NCBI RefSeq assembly: GCF_004801395.1
Contig: NZ_SSOA01000003.1
Location: 430,852-494,851, forward strand
Origin: Gillisella terrae
Lineage (GTDB): Bacteria; Pseudomonadota; Alphaproteobacteria; Rhizobiales; Rhizobiaceae
DNA: 64,000 bases
Reading direction: 5' to 3'
Shown: positions 20,191-29,800 of the stretch, piece after piece
Layout: every line of letters starts with the position of its first letter
Position numbering within the stretch: position 1 is the first letter of the stretch
Position numbers and translations under genes: made by a program
Notes under the pieces: generated by a model
The model's database searches: none
Told to the model about the DNA's origin: nothing
The model's input: the letters and a program-made list of their open reading frames with translations, nothing else

Positions 20191-21063
20191 CTAGGCTTTC
20201 AGGTGAGAACTGGGCAGCAACTGGCGGACAAAGCCGGAGGGTGCGAACAGAATCGACGCTCCGTAAAAGACCGCAGCCGTCATGATAATGGTGGGGCCAG
20301 AGGCAAGCTCCAGATGATAGGAGGCAATCAGGCCGATATAGCTCGACACAATGCCGGTCAAAGCGGCAATCACCATCATGCTGGTGAGATTGCGCGACCA
20401 GAGCTGGGCAATGGCAGCGGGCAGCATCATCAGGCCCACGGCCATCAGCGTGCCAAGCGCCTGAAAGCTGGCAACGAGGTTGAGCACCACCAGAAACAGA
20501 AACAGAAAATGATAGACCGGGCCTTTGCCGCCCACGGCCCGCAAAAAGCCGGGGTCCAGACACTCCGCCACCAGCGGGCGATAGATAATGGCAATCGCCA
20601 GCAGCGTGAACGAGGCGATAGCGGCGATCTGGTAAAGCGCGTCATTGTCGATGGCGAGAATGGTGCCAAACAGAACATGCAGAAGATCGATATTGGAGCC
20701 GCGCAAGGACACAATCAAAACGCCAAGCGCCAGCGAGGTCAGATAAAAGCTGGCAAAGCTGGCGTCTTCTTGCAGCACCGTTGAGCGGCTGACGAAACCC
20801 GACAGGAGCGCCACGGAAAGGCCTGCCACGAGGCCGCCAAGCCCCATGGCGGTCAAGGACAAGGACCCGGCAATCAGATAACCTATGGCAGCACCCGGCA
20901 AGACCGCATGGCTCATGGCATCGCCCATCAGGCTCATACGGCGCAGCATCAGGAACACGCCGATCGGGCCGGAACCAAGGCCGAGACAAATGGCGGCCAT
21001 CAGCGCGCGCCGCATGAAGCCGTAGTCAGCAAAAGGCGCAATCAGCAGGTCATAGGCGGTCAT
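20191..21063 (-). CDS. aztB: Zinc ABC transporter permease (AztB-like)
   Basis: 290 residues, ABC-3 family permease with eight or nine membrane segments. Start MTAYDLLIAPFADYGFMRRALM; FLMLRRMSLMGDAMSHAVLPGAAIGYL is the conserved ATPase-contact and channel region; ALGTLMAVGLMMLPAA lies in the second half. It overlaps the ATPase gene (21060-21063) by 4 bp and is followed by the binding protein after 18 bp. Confidence 0.87.
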   Translation of the reverse strand: MTAYDLLIAPFADYGFMRRALMAAICLGLGSGPIGVFLMLRRMSLMGDAMSHAVLPGAAIGYLIAGSLSLTAMGLGGLVAGLSVALLSGFVSRSTVLQEDASFASFYLTSLALGVLIVSLRGSNIDLLHVLFGTILAIDNDALYQIAAIASFTLLAIAIIYRPLVAECLDPGFLRAVGGKGPVYHFLFLFLVVLNLVASFQALGTLMAVGLMMLPAAIAQLWSRNLTSMMVIAALTGIVSSYIGLIASYHLELASGPTIIMTAAVFYGASILFAPSGFVRQLLPSSHLKA

Positions 21064-21821
21064 GCGGCGGGCCTTTTCAGGAGGTTTTCGGGTTTGCAGA
21101 CCTCGGCGTCTTCGTCCCAGCGCTCCGCCATGGCGCGGGCTTTCAGCAGGTTATCGGACGAAAGCGCTTCTTCGGTCTTGCCCCAGCTCACCAGTTCGCG
21201 GGCAATCAGCAGCGTTTGCGGAAAATGGCTGCGCACCTGATCAAAATCATGCAGCACGGCAATCACCGTGCGGCCATCGCTGTGCCAGCCAAGGATGATG
21301 TCAATCAGATCGCGGGTGGTGCGGGCATCAATGGCGGTGAAAGGCTCATCCAGCAGGATCACCTTGGCATCTTGCAACAACAGCCGCGCAAACAGCACGC
21401 GCTGAAACTGTCCCGCCGATAACGCACCGATATGGCGTTTTTCAAAGCCGTCCAGACCCACGGTTTGCAAAGCCATCCGGGCACGCTCAATATCGGCTTT
21501 GGCGACACGGCCAAAGGCTCCGCTGTTGCGCCATGCGCCCAGAAGCACGGTATCCAGCACCGTGATGGGAAAACGCCGGTTGATGTCTGCTGCCTGAGGC
21601 AGATAGCCAAAATCGGCGCGTGATAGCGTGTGCTCGACACTGCCTTCAGCGGGGCGAAGCTCACCCATAATGGTCTTCAGCAGCGTTGACTTGCCCGCCC
21701 CGTTGGGACCGGCAATGGCGGTGAGGCTGCCGCGCTCAATGCTGCCGCTGATGTGGTGAACGGCGGGGTGACGATCATAAGCCACCGTGAGATTGCGAAG
21801 GGTAATCACGTTTTTCGTCAT
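21060..21821 (-). CDS. aztA: Zinc ABC transporter ATP-binding protein (AztA-like)
   Basis: 253 residues. Walker A GPNGAGKST (about 37-45), signature LSAGQFQRVLFAR (altered from LSGGQ: Ala for the first Gly), Walker B VILLDEPFTAID and the switch His in IAVLHDFDQV. YDRHPAVHHISGS near the start matches AztA proteins. ATG 21821 overlaps the stop of the upstream 46-residue ORF (ATGA), so the longer start at 21839 is unlikely. It energises uptake through the permease. Confidence 0.85.
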   Translation of the reverse strand: MTKNVITLRNLTVAYDRHPAVHHISGSIERGSLTAIAGPNGAGKSTLLKTIMGELRPAEGSVEHTLSRADFGYLPQAADINRRFPITVLDTVLLGAWRNSGAFGRVAKADIERARMALQTVGLDGFEKRHIGALSAGQFQRVLFARLLLQDAKVILLDEPFTAIDARTTRDLIDIILGWHSDGRTVIAVLHDFDQVRSHFPQTLLIARELVSWGKTEEALSSDNLLKARAMAERWDEDAEVCKPENLLKRPAA

Positions 21822-21958
21822 TGCAGCGCCACCGCCCACTGAACGCCAAGCCAGGTCAGCACGATCAAAACAAGCGCAAAGCCAATGCGGGTGACGGCAG
21901 ATTGCGCCAGAAGGCTGATCGAGATTGGCAATTTATCCTGCACCGGATGGCGCTCCAT
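21818..21958 (-). CDS. Small membrane protein coupled to aztA
   Basis: 46 residues, MERHPVQDKLPISISLLAQ then a hydrophobic span (IGFALVLIVLTWLGVQWAVAL) at the C-terminus. Its stop TGA overlaps the aztA ATG by ATGA, and it lies between the probable operator and the operon, which argues that it is translated. I do not recognise the family. It could be a small transporter accessory protein or a leader ORF that couples translation of aztA. Confidence 0.5.
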   Translation of the reverse strand: MERHPVQDKLPISISLLAQSAVTRIGFALVLIVLTWLGVQWAVALQ

Positions 21959-21960
21959 AG

Positions 21961-21994
21961 ATGTAATAACGTTACGTGTAATGGTATAACGAAT
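21961..21994. promoter_or_regulatory. AT-rich inverted repeats, candidate Zur/Fur-family operator
   Basis: The stretch contains GTAATAACGTTAC and TTACGTGTAA, overlapping imperfect palindromes, followed by TAATGGTATAAC. The position just upstream of the zinc transporter operon suits a Zur-type operator. The match to a consensus is weak and from memory. Confidence 0.4.
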
Positions 21995-22046
21995 ATGGCA
22001 GATAAAAGGCAAGAGGCGTGTGTACACGTGTTGTTGATCAAGCCTA

Positions 22047-22342
22047 GAGTCTGTCAGGTTCAATTTCAGAGTACACGACACAAACGCCTTTATGTGCCGT
22101 GTACCCCCCTCTGGCTTGCCAGCCATCTCCCCCACAAGGAGGGAGATCGGATAGGCGCGTCCGCTCGTTTCTCACAATGAAATCCTGATTTCCCACACAT
22201 AGGACGTATGCTGTTGAGCAATAGGGTTGCTTTTTGTCGATCTCCCTCCTTGTGGGGGAGATGCCCGGCAGGGCAGAGGGGGGTGAGCTATACGGTAAGC
22301 CGCATGCGTCGTGTACTGTGGTTCAATCTGAACCTGACAGAC
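22047..22342. repeat. Composite nested inverted repeat (~300 bp)
   Basis: Three pairs of arms nest around a unique centre (22150-22237). The outer pair is GAGTCTGTCAGGTTCA (22047-22062) with its reverse complement near 22327-22342. The middle pair is GTACACGAC (22071-22079) with GTCGTGTAC (22307-22316). The inner pair is a ~48-bp arm at 22102-22149 with 22238-22285, ending in CCCACAAGGAGGGAGATCG. No coding frame is credible. Such arms recur in rhizobial genomes. It fills the gap between the azt operon and the next gene. Confidence 0.75.
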
Positions 22343-22455
22343 TCCAGATTCACTTGTTTTCGTTTGTCTATTCGGGAAAACCGGTGCCCACTTTTCCCTG
22401 ACAAACTCTAATGCGGCGCGTTCTTTTTGCTGAGAAATAGGTCTAGCAATGAGAA

Positions 22456-22486
22456 AGGCCCTGAAAGCAGAGCACTTTCAGGGCCT
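22456..22486 (-). terminator. Perfect 12-bp hairpin downstream of peroxiredoxin gene
   Basis: AGGCCCTGAAAG (22456-22467) pairs with CTTTCAGGGCCT (22475-22486). The T-run is weak in both directions. It probably ends the peroxiredoxin transcript coming from the right. Confidence 0.55.
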
Positions 22487-22510
22487 CGATAAAAATCAGT
22501 ATAACAGTTA

Positions 22511-22613
22511 CAGCGCCGTGCGTTTTATAAAACGCATAAAGGAGGCTGTAACATTCTAAATCGGCTGCATAATTTTCACCTTAAATCCACTCCGATTTAA
22601 GGAATCATACCGT
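22511..22613. repeat. RIME-like element, copy 2 (degenerate right end)
   Basis: It has the same order as the copy at 4405: ACAGCGCC hairpin with a TTTTATAAAA centre, then CTGCATAATT...TTAAGGAAT. TA precedes it at 22509-22510. The right end has drifted (CATACCG instead of TATGCAG). Confidence 0.75.
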
Positions 22614-22618
22614 CGTGA

Positions 22619-23104
22619 TTACAGGCGTTCCAACATGGCCGTTGCCGAAGAAACCGTGGCCTGACCGGGGTTTTCTTCGATGTCGAGGCTCTTCACCACG
22701 CCGTCTTCCACCAGCATGGCATAGCGCTTGGAGCGGACACCAAGACCGCCCGCAGACAGGTCCATATCCAGACCCAGCGCCTTGGAGAAGCTTGCATCCC
22801 AATCGGCCAGAAAGTGAATCTTGCCCATGCCGCCGGTGCTTTGTGCCCATGCACCCATGACATGCCAGTCGTTGACCGACACCACGGCAATATCGTCCAC
22901 GCCCTTGGCCAGCAGGGCATCGCGGTTTTCCAGATAGCCAGGCAGATGGTTGAGCGTGCAGGTTGGGGTGAATGCGCCGGGAACGGCAAAAACCACAACC
23001 TTTTTGCCCTTGAACAAATCGTCTGTGGTGATCTCGACCGGGCCGTCGGCGGTTTTTTCCTTAAAGGTTGCTGCTGGAAGCGTATCGCCGATCGCGATGG
23101 TCAT
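22619..23104 (-). CDS. Peroxiredoxin (Prx5/AhpC-TSA type)
   Basis: 161 residues, thioredoxin-fold peroxidase. The peroxidatic cysteine is in VPGAFTPTCTLNHLP (Cys about 48), with the family features VSVNDWHVMGAWAQ, FLADWDASFSKALGL and LGVRSKRYAMLVEDG. It reduces hydrogen peroxide and alkyl hydroperoxides in the cytosol, using glutathione or glutaredoxin in related proteins. ATG 23104 follows AGGAGAGACCC. The RIME-like repeat lies directly after its stop. Confidence 0.92.
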   Translation of the reverse strand: MTIAIGDTLPAATFKEKTADGPVEITTDDLFKGKKVVVFAVPGAFTPTCTLNHLPGYLENRDALLAKGVDDIAVVSVNDWHVMGAWAQSTGGMGKIHFLADWDASFSKALGLDMDLSAGGLGVRSKRYAMLVEDGVVKSLDIEENPGQATVSSATAMLERL

Positions 23105-23165
23105 GGGGTCTCTCCTGGTTAAAATCCGTGCAAAGGCGAGCGCCTCGCTTAAAGGCTTAACTGCC

Positions 23166-24035
23166 TCAAGGCTTAACTATAGAAGGCGAGGTTGCGAAGG
23201 CAAGGGGGGCTTCCATGGCACGCTTGTGTCCGGCAACAATCAGGATATGCCAGGTCTTGCCGGAAACCGTATAGTTGCGCGGCATTTTTGGCAGCGCAAT
23301 GCGCAAAGTACGTTCAGGCCCTTTGTTAGAAATTGTCTGATATTCGGTAAACAAATATCCTTCCGGCCCGGTCAGCAAGATGCGTGGCTCGTCTTTTGAG
23401 CCCTCTGGCAGGCGCACATTCACATCGAGACTGGAAAGGTCATCTTTCATGCGAAAGCCTGAGACAAAAAAATCCTCGGTTGGCGTGGCGGGCAGACGGG
23501 CTTTGGCCCTATCAATCAGCTGCGCTTCCTCGACATTGGTGGTTTCCTCCTGGCTTAGATCGATGCTCAACTCGGCCTGAAAGGGAATGCAGATATTGTG
23601 ACAAAGCCCGATGAAAGCCGTGATTTTTAACGGATTATGGCTTTCACGATTGGCATTGCTGAGCGTGAAGGGGAAAACCACGGGACTATCATAGCCGACA
23701 TCGCGGATTTTGCCGAGATCAACACGCTTTGGCACCGGAAAACTCAAGGCAGACAAGGTGACGGCACTGCCCGGCTCGGCGGTAATCTGGGGGGGAATGC
23801 CAGCATCACCCGGCTCGCGCCAGTAGGTAAACCATTCGCTGTTCGGCTCAATCTGCAAACCCGCCTGCCGTGTTCCATCCGGACCCGCGGGCAAGACAAT
23901 CAGACGCATACGCCCGCCATCGCTGGTGGCCCACGCCGATGTGGCGGCCAATGTCGGGGCTGTGCTGCTCACGATCATGAGACAGGCAATAAACGCAGAC
24001 CGCACGGACCGCGAAAGACAAGAAGAATGAATCAT
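23166..24035 (-). CDS. Secreted DsbD alpha-domain-like protein (ScsB/DsbD N-domain)
   Basis: 289 residues. A signal peptide (to about TLAATSAWA) is followed by an immunoglobulin-like domain of the DsbD-alpha/ScsB kind: AGLQIEPNSEWFTYWREPGDAG and FIGLCHNICIPFQAEL, where the two Cys are separated by three residues. It has no membrane electron-relay domain, so it is a stand-alone periplasmic protein and not a full DsbD. A redox role next to the peroxiredoxin is plausible but unproven. The gene lies 61 bp upstream of the peroxiredoxin gene on the same strand. Confidence 0.75.
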   Translation of the reverse strand: MIHSSCLSRSVRSAFIACLMIVSSTAPTLAATSAWATSDGGRMRLIVLPAGPDGTRQAGLQIEPNSEWFTYWREPGDAGIPPQITAEPGSAVTLSALSFPVPKRVDLGKIRDVGYDSPVVFPFTLSNANRESHNPLKITAFIGLCHNICIPFQAELSIDLSQEETTNVEEAQLIDRAKARLPATPTEDFFVSGFRMKDDLSSLDVNVRLPEGSKDEPRILLTGPEGYLFTEYQTISNKGPERTLRIALPKMPRNYTVSGKTWHILIVAGHKRAMEAPLAFATSPSIVKP

Positions 24036-24207
24036 GGACTTTCTTTAAAGGGATATGCTGGGCGATGCCAATCACGCAATTGTGGCCTCTATCATTTTTG
24101 GTTGATTGCCCGCCTCTTATGCTCCATCTTAGATGAACACTGTATGACGCTCCTCTTGAGCGTCCGTGTTTTTGGGTTTCGACCTGTCTTGTTGCTGCTG
24201 CCTGCGG

Positions 24208-24300
24208 CATAACGCTTCAAATCGGCATAGATTTCAGGCGTTATGTGGGAAATTGAAAGAGTGGCAGCGTCCTTTGTGCACTCTAATTGGTGCACTCTGT
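24208..24300. repeat. Mosaic palindromic repeat between the DsbD-like gene and yqgE
   Basis: CATAACGC (24208-24215) pairs with GCGTTATG, and CAGCGTCCTTTGTGCACTC is followed by an inverted partner (GTGCAC...GTGCAC). The CAGCGTCCTTTGTG module is shared with the copy at 54663. No gene is seen between 24036 and 24375; the interval also holds the divergent promoters. Confidence 0.55.
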
Positions 24301-24375
24301 TCCAGAGGGGCTGGGGGGATTCAGGTTTCAGGGGATTTGGTTTCTTGCGGATTTGGAGGCTACTTTGGAGGCTAC

Positions 24376-24981
24376 ATGGGATTTTCAACCCTGACATCTG
24401 ATCGAGAGCGCGGGTGCCTTGATGGCCAGTTTTTGATTGCCATGCCCAGTATGAAAGACACGAATTTCGCCCGCTCCGTCATCTATATTTGCGCCCACAC
24501 CTCGGCCGGTGCCATGGGATTTATGATCAATCGCCCTCAGCCCGTGACGTTTGCAGACGTATTGCTCCATCTCAATCTGATTGATCAGACCGATGCAATC
24601 ATGCTGCCAGACAAGACCCGCAATTTTCCCATTCAAAGCGGTGGCCCGGTGGAAAGCGGCCGGGGTTTTGTGCTGCATTCCGAGGATTACCACAGCGACA
24701 GCAGCATTCCCGTCAGCGAGGATATTTTGCTGACGGCAACGCTGGATATTGTGCGCGCCATTTCTGATGGCCGAGGCCCCGCCAAAGCCACCATGCTGCT
24801 GGGCTATGCTGGCTGGGGACCGGGGCAGTTGGAGCGCGAAATCGCCAATAATGACTGGCTCAATTGTGCAGCTTCCGATGATCTGATTTTCGATACGCAC
24901 CTGAGCGACAAATATGACCGGGCCTTGGCCCTTCTGGGTGTCAGTGCCGCGACCTTGTCGTCAGAGGCTGGGCACGCCTGA
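24376..24981 (+). CDS. YqgE/AlgH family protein
   Basis: 201 residues, UPF0301. It begins [24 protein letters not shown], with the family core [34 protein letters not shown] and [16 protein letters not shown]. The function is undetermined; homologues are called AlgH after an alginate regulator. The frame is open from 24166, but ATG 24376 has GGAGG upstream and matches the family start. The 3' end overlaps the convergent EamA gene by 41 bp. Confidence 0.92.
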   Translation: MGFSTLTSDRERGCLDGQFLIAMPSMKDTNFARSVIYICAHTSAGAMGFMINRPQPVTFADVLLHLNLIDQTDAIMLPDKTRNFPIQSGGPVESGRGFVLHSEDYHSDSSIPVSEDILLTATLDIVRAISDGRGPAKATMLLGYAGWGPGQLEREIANNDWLNCAASDDLIFDTHLSDKYDRALALLGVSAATLSSEAGHA

Positions 24982-25870
24982 GCCGCCAAACGGAAGCGGG
25001 CAGGGTCATGGCAATCACCCCTGCCACCACCAGCACAAGGCCGATCAACAGGGTCGAGCTGGTCTGTTCATGCAAAAAGAACACGCCAATACCAACGCCG
25101 ATTGGTACCCTCAAGTAAGCCTGCGCCGTGGTCGCAATAGAGCCAAGTGTATCGACCAGCCGAAAATAAATGGCAAAGGCAAGGGCGGTGGAGAAAACGG
25201 CAAGCGCCACCAAAGCCAGCATGGATGAGCGGGAAGGGGTGAGGGTCCATGGATGATCAATCATCAGGCTCAAAGGTATCAACATCATACTGCCGCAGAT
25301 CAGCGAGCCAGCCGCAGGCATCATCGGGTCGAGGCCTTTGAAGTTTCGGCCAAAAATTGCACCCATGGCATAGCAGACGGACGCTAGCATCACGGCAAAC
25401 TGTGGCAGGAGCTGGCTGGTGTTATCTTGCAAAACGCTCATGCCGACAATCAGGCAGGTGCCGGCAATGCCCAGAACAACGCCCAGAAGTTTTGGCAGTG
25501 TCACGCTTTCGTGCCGGGTGAAAATCGCGGTGATCAGAAAGGCAAAAATCGGCGTCAGCGCGTTGAGGATTACGGCAAGGCCCGCATTGACGTGCTGCTC
25601 TGCCCAGGCAATCAGGGTGAAGGGCACGGCACTGTTGAGGCAGGCCTGAATGCAAAATCGCCGCCACGTCAGCCCATCCGTGGGTAAGGACAATTTGCGC
25701 AGACGCAAAATCACCAGCAGCAAACTGCCTGCCAAAAATGTGCGGGCGGCAATCAGCGTAATCGGCGGTATGGTTTCGACACCAATGCGGATAAAGCTGT
25801 AAGCCGCACCCCAAAGGGCTGCCAGCACCAGCAAGAGAGCAAATTCTTTCGCAGTTGCGTGTTTTTTCAT
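24941..25870 (-). CDS. EamA/DMT family exporter
   Basis: 309 residues, ten hydrophobic segments and two EamA repeats (about 10-140 and 155-290). Signature parts are [43 protein letters not shown] and [28 protein letters not shown]. The family exports amino acids and related metabolites; the substrate is unknown. It is divergent from an ArsR-type regulator (25996), with 125 bp between, and is its likely target. Confidence 0.88.
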   Translation of the reverse strand: MKKHATAKEFALLLVLAALWGAAYSFIRIGVETIPPITLIAARTFLAGSLLLVILRLRKLSLPTDGLTWRRFCIQACLNSAVPFTLIAWAEQHVNAGLAVILNALTPIFAFLITAIFTRHESVTLPKLLGVVLGIAGTCLIVGMSVLQDNTSQLLPQFAVMLASVCYAMGAIFGRNFKGLDPMMPAAGSLICGSMMLIPLSLMIDHPWTLTPSRSSMLALVALAVFSTALAFAIYFRLVDTLGSIATTAQAYLRVPIGVGIGVFFLHEQTSSTLLIGLVLVVAGVIAMTLPASVWRLRRAQPLTTRSRH

Positions 25871-25995
25871 GGATTTTGAAGACCTTAAGAAAGTGATGAT
25901 CGCACCGTCTTAAAGCGACAAAGCCCTCAGATGCTTCGGTCTTCACCGAAGTATCAAGCGATGACAAGGTCGGGGTCGCTTGCTATCATCGGCCC

Positions 25996-26715
25996 ATGTC
26001 AAACATTGTTTCCGGAAATATGCTGGCCGAACACGCCGCCTTGATCGGCGATCCCGCCCGCGCCAATATGCTGATTGCGCTGATGGCAGGGCAGGCCCTG
26101 ACGGCGGGTGAGTTGGCCGCAAATGCGGGCGTGACAGCGCAGACCGCCAGCGGCCATTTGGCTAAAATGGTGCAGACCAGCCTGCTTGCGGTGGAAAAGC
26201 AGGGACGCCATCGCTACTACCGGCTGGCTGGTCCCTCGGTTGCGCAGGCGCTGGAAACGCTTATGGCGCTTTCAGCGCAAGAGCCGCGGCGGCAGCGGGT
26301 TGGCCCCAAAGACGCGCGCCTGCGCACAGCCCGCACCTGTTATGATCACATTGCCGGGCGTCTGGGTGTGGCGCTGGCCGATTGCCTGCAACACCGTGGA
26401 TATGTCGAGCTGAGTGAGGGGGCCGCCCGTATCACCCGCTCCGGCCATGATTTCTTTTGCGATTTTGGCATCAGCCTCAGCGATACCCCAAAACGAGGCC
26501 GCCCGCTGTGTCGCACCTGTCTGGATTGGAGCGAAAGACGCCCGCATCTGGCGGGCCGCCTGGGGGCAGATTTGCTCGATCGAATGCTGGCTCTGGGCTG
26601 GGTCGCCCGCTTGCCACAAAGCCGCGCCTTGCGCATCACCCCAAAGGGACAGGCCGGATTTTCTGCCCATTTCGCCATGAAGAGTGACTGGTCAGTCGAT
26701 CCGACCAGTCTATAG
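25996..26715 (+). CDS. ArsR-family winged-helix transcriptional regulator
   Basis: 239 residues. The N-terminal ~100 residues are a winged helix (DPARANMLIALMAGQALTAGELAANAGVTAQTASGHLAKM). A longer C-terminal domain follows with RTARTCYDHIAGRLGVALAD and CRTCLDWSERRPHLAGRLG, a type usually found beside EamA or other exporter genes. It has two close Cys pairs that could sense metal or redox. It probably represses the divergent EamA gene. A hairpin, CTTCGGTCTTCACCGAAG (25931-25948), lies in the shared promoter region and may be its operator. Confidence 0.87.
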   Translation: MSNIVSGNMLAEHAALIGDPARANMLIALMAGQALTAGELAANAGVTAQTASGHLAKMVQTSLLAVEKQGRHRYYRLAGPSVAQALETLMALSAQEPRRQRVGPKDARLRTARTCYDHIAGRLGVALADCLQHRGYVELSEGAARITRSGHDFFCDFGISLSDTPKRGRPLCRTCLDWSERRPHLAGRLGADLLDRMLALGWVARLPQSRALRITPKGQAGFSAHFAMKSDWSVDPTSL

Positions 26716-26729
26716 AGTATTTCCAGAAA

Positions 26730-26857
26730 GAATGCGCAGCAGATTGAGAGTGTGTGGGGAAAAGCGGCATCCGCTTTTCCCCAAAAGACGCTGTAACACT
26801 CTTAATCTGCTGCATAATTTTCACCTTAAATCGATTCCGATTTAAGGAATTATGCAG
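26730..26857. repeat. RIME-like mosaic, copy 3 with a variant first hairpin
   Basis: The right half is identical in type to the copy at 4405 (CTGCATAATT ... AATTATGCAG, followed by TA at 26858). The left hairpin is replaced by GGGGAAAAGCGG...CCGCTTTTCCCC, enclosed by AGCAGATTGAGAGTG / CACTCTTAATCTGCT. It separates the ArsR gene from the GGDEF-EAL gene. Confidence 0.75.
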
Positions 26858-26868
26858 TAACCTACGGC

Positions 26869-29800
26869 TCACACCTTCTTTGCCCGCATCTGCTGTTCTT
26901 TCAGCAAACGCGCAATGGCGTCGGCACCAACCGGAGCGCCATAGAGGAAGCTTTGGCCATAGGTGCACCCCATGCCTGCCAGTTCCGCGCCATCTTCGTC
27001 GGTTTCGACGCCTTCAGCCACCACGTTCATGCCCATTTGCGTGGCCATGGAGATCACCGAGCGCAACACGATATCGCGATTTTCACTTTCCTCGGTCACC
27101 AGTTCCCGATCCAGCTTCAAGGTGTCAAACGGAAAGCGCGTGAGATAGGAAAGCGAGGAATAGCCGGTGCCGAAATCGTCCAAAGCCAGGCTGATGCCGG
27201 TGTCTTTCAGTTTGGTCAGCACCAGACGCGCCTGTTCGGGGTTTTCCACCACCACCGATTCCGTCAGCTCCAGCTTCAGCTGTTTCGGGTCACACTCGAT
27301 GCGGCCAAGCAGCGAGCGAATGTCGCTGTAGAGCGAATTGTTGATCAATTGGGCGCTGGACAGATTGACCGACACGAAAATCGGCAGTTTGCCCGCCTGC
27401 TTTTCCCATTCCACCAAATCGGTCGCGGCGCGCTCCAGCGCAAACATGCCAAGCGGCATGATGAGATCGCAGCTTTCGGCCAGCGGAATAAATTCAAGGG
27501 GCGAGACCGTGCCGCGCTTGGGATGCTCCCAGCGCATCAAAGCCTCAAAGCCCGCCAGCTCGCCATCGCCCAGGTGCACAATCGGCTGATAAACCATGGT
27601 CAATTCACCACGTTCAATGGCGCGTTGCAGGTCGGCTTCCAGTTGCAGCTTATCCGATGTGCTGTCGCGGAAGGCGGGGCGGAAGGGCTCCACCTTGTTG
27701 CCGCCGCCGCGCTTGGCACGGTACATGGCAAGCTCGGCGTCGGCCAGAAGACCAAGCGCACTTTCCTGCTGATCCACCCAGGAGACCAGACCAATCGAGG
27801 CGGTGAGATTGATTTCCCGGTTGGAGAAATTGATCGGCACCATGATCGCCTTGCTGATCGCATCGGCAAAATCCGCCACGCGGGCCGGGTCACGCTCTGA
27901 CGTCAGGATCAGGCCAAATTGATCGCCATAGAGCCTTGCCAGCGTGTCCTGTGGCTTGAGCAGGCGGCGCAGGCGGCGCGTCAGCGCAATAAGAATGTTA
28001 TCGCCCGCCGAAATGCCGTGCTTGTCGTTGATGCGGCCGTAATCATCAATGTCGATGATCATCACGGTCGGGCGCACAGCGTCAGACGATGTTGCCACCG
28101 TCAGCAGGGTTTGAAGGCGGTCAAGAAACACGCCGCGGTTGGGCAGGCCGGTAAGATTGTCGTTGATGGCATCCTGAAGCAGGCGGTCAACGGTGTTTTT
28201 CTGCTCGGTGCAATCGGCAATCGTGCCAATGCAGCGAATAATCTCGCCATTGGCCCCCAGCACGGGCCGGGCGCGAATGTGCAGCCAATGGAAATGGCCA
28301 TCATCGGCACGGATACGGAATTCATGGTTCAGGCGACCGCGCTTGTGCTCCAACAAGACGTCCAGCGTTGCGCGAAAACGGTCGCGGTCATCCGGGTGCA
28401 GATTGGGCAGCCAGTTGCGCGCAGCCCCGTGCAGCGCGCCTGCCGACAGGCCGAGCTTGGAGGAAATATCTGGAATGGTGACAACGCGATCACGCGCCAC
28501 ATCCCAATCCCATACGGTTTCGCCCGCACCTGTGAGCGCCAGCGATTGCCGCTCCAGATCGGAAAACAGGCCCTGATTGAACGAACTGCCGGAAAAGGCG
28601 TGTTGCATGACGGTAAAGCCGATCAGCAAAACAATCAGCACCAGTGCGCCGCCATGGGCTGGCTGGATAATGTCGTTGGATAGCCGCCCCGTTACCGTCA
28701 TCCAACCGGCAATCAGCCACAGAATGATCAGTGTCCATGTCGGCACCAGCAAAATGGCGCGGTCATAACGGTTAAAGCCGAGATAGATGATCAGCACGAT
28801 ACCGGCGGTGGCGGTGAGCGCAAAGGACAGCCGGGCAATGCCAGCCGCAATCGATGGATCATAGATGGCCACGCCAAACAGCAGTGCCAGCCCGATCACC
28901 CAGGCAAAAGTGACATAGCCCAGATGCACATGCCAGCGATTGAGGTTGAGATAGGTGAAGAGGAAAATCACAAAGCTCGACGCCAGCGCCACCTCGGTGC
29001 CCGCTCGCCATATCTGCTCGCTGCTGGCGGTGATGGTGATCAGCTTGCTCAAAAAGCCAAAATCAACACAGACATAGGCCAAAACCGCCCAGGCAAGGGC
29101 CGCAGCGGCAGGCAACATGGAAGTGCCGCGCACCACAAACAAAATGGTGAGGAACACGGCCAAAAGACCGGCAATACCAAGCACAATACCGCGATAAAGC
29201 GTGAAAGCGTTGATGGTATCCTTGTAGGCGTTTGGTTCCCACAGATAGAGCTGCGGCAGCTTGGGCGTGGCCAGCTCGGCCACAAAGGTCACGACCGCGC
29301 CGGGATTGAGCGTGATGCGAAACACATCGGCATCATCGCTGGGCAGGCGATCAAGCGAAAAGCCTTCGCTGGGGGTGATGGAAATAATCCGCTGCGAACC
29401 GAGGTCCGGCCAGAACACTTTGGAATTCACCAGACGATAATGGGGGGCAACAATCACCCGTTCCAATTGCTGGTCCGACACATTGGCCAGTGCAAACACC
29501 GCCCAGTCGCCCTGATGGCTTGGTGAGGATGCCCGCACCTCGATGCGGCGGCGGATGCCGTCATTGCCCGCCGCGGTGGACACCTGAAAAGCCTCACCGC
29601 GATTGAGATCGATCTCGGTGGTTTTGGTCAGGTCCACGGCGGTATCATCACGCGAGATCTTGACTGGCTCAATGGCGCTCGCCTTTGAAATCGGCAGCGC
29701 GATGGCCACAAGCAATAGCAAGACAAACCACGTGATCAATCCGAAGCCGGATGGGCGATATGTGAAGGTGCAGGATGGCGCTTTAAGGCCATCACGGCCT

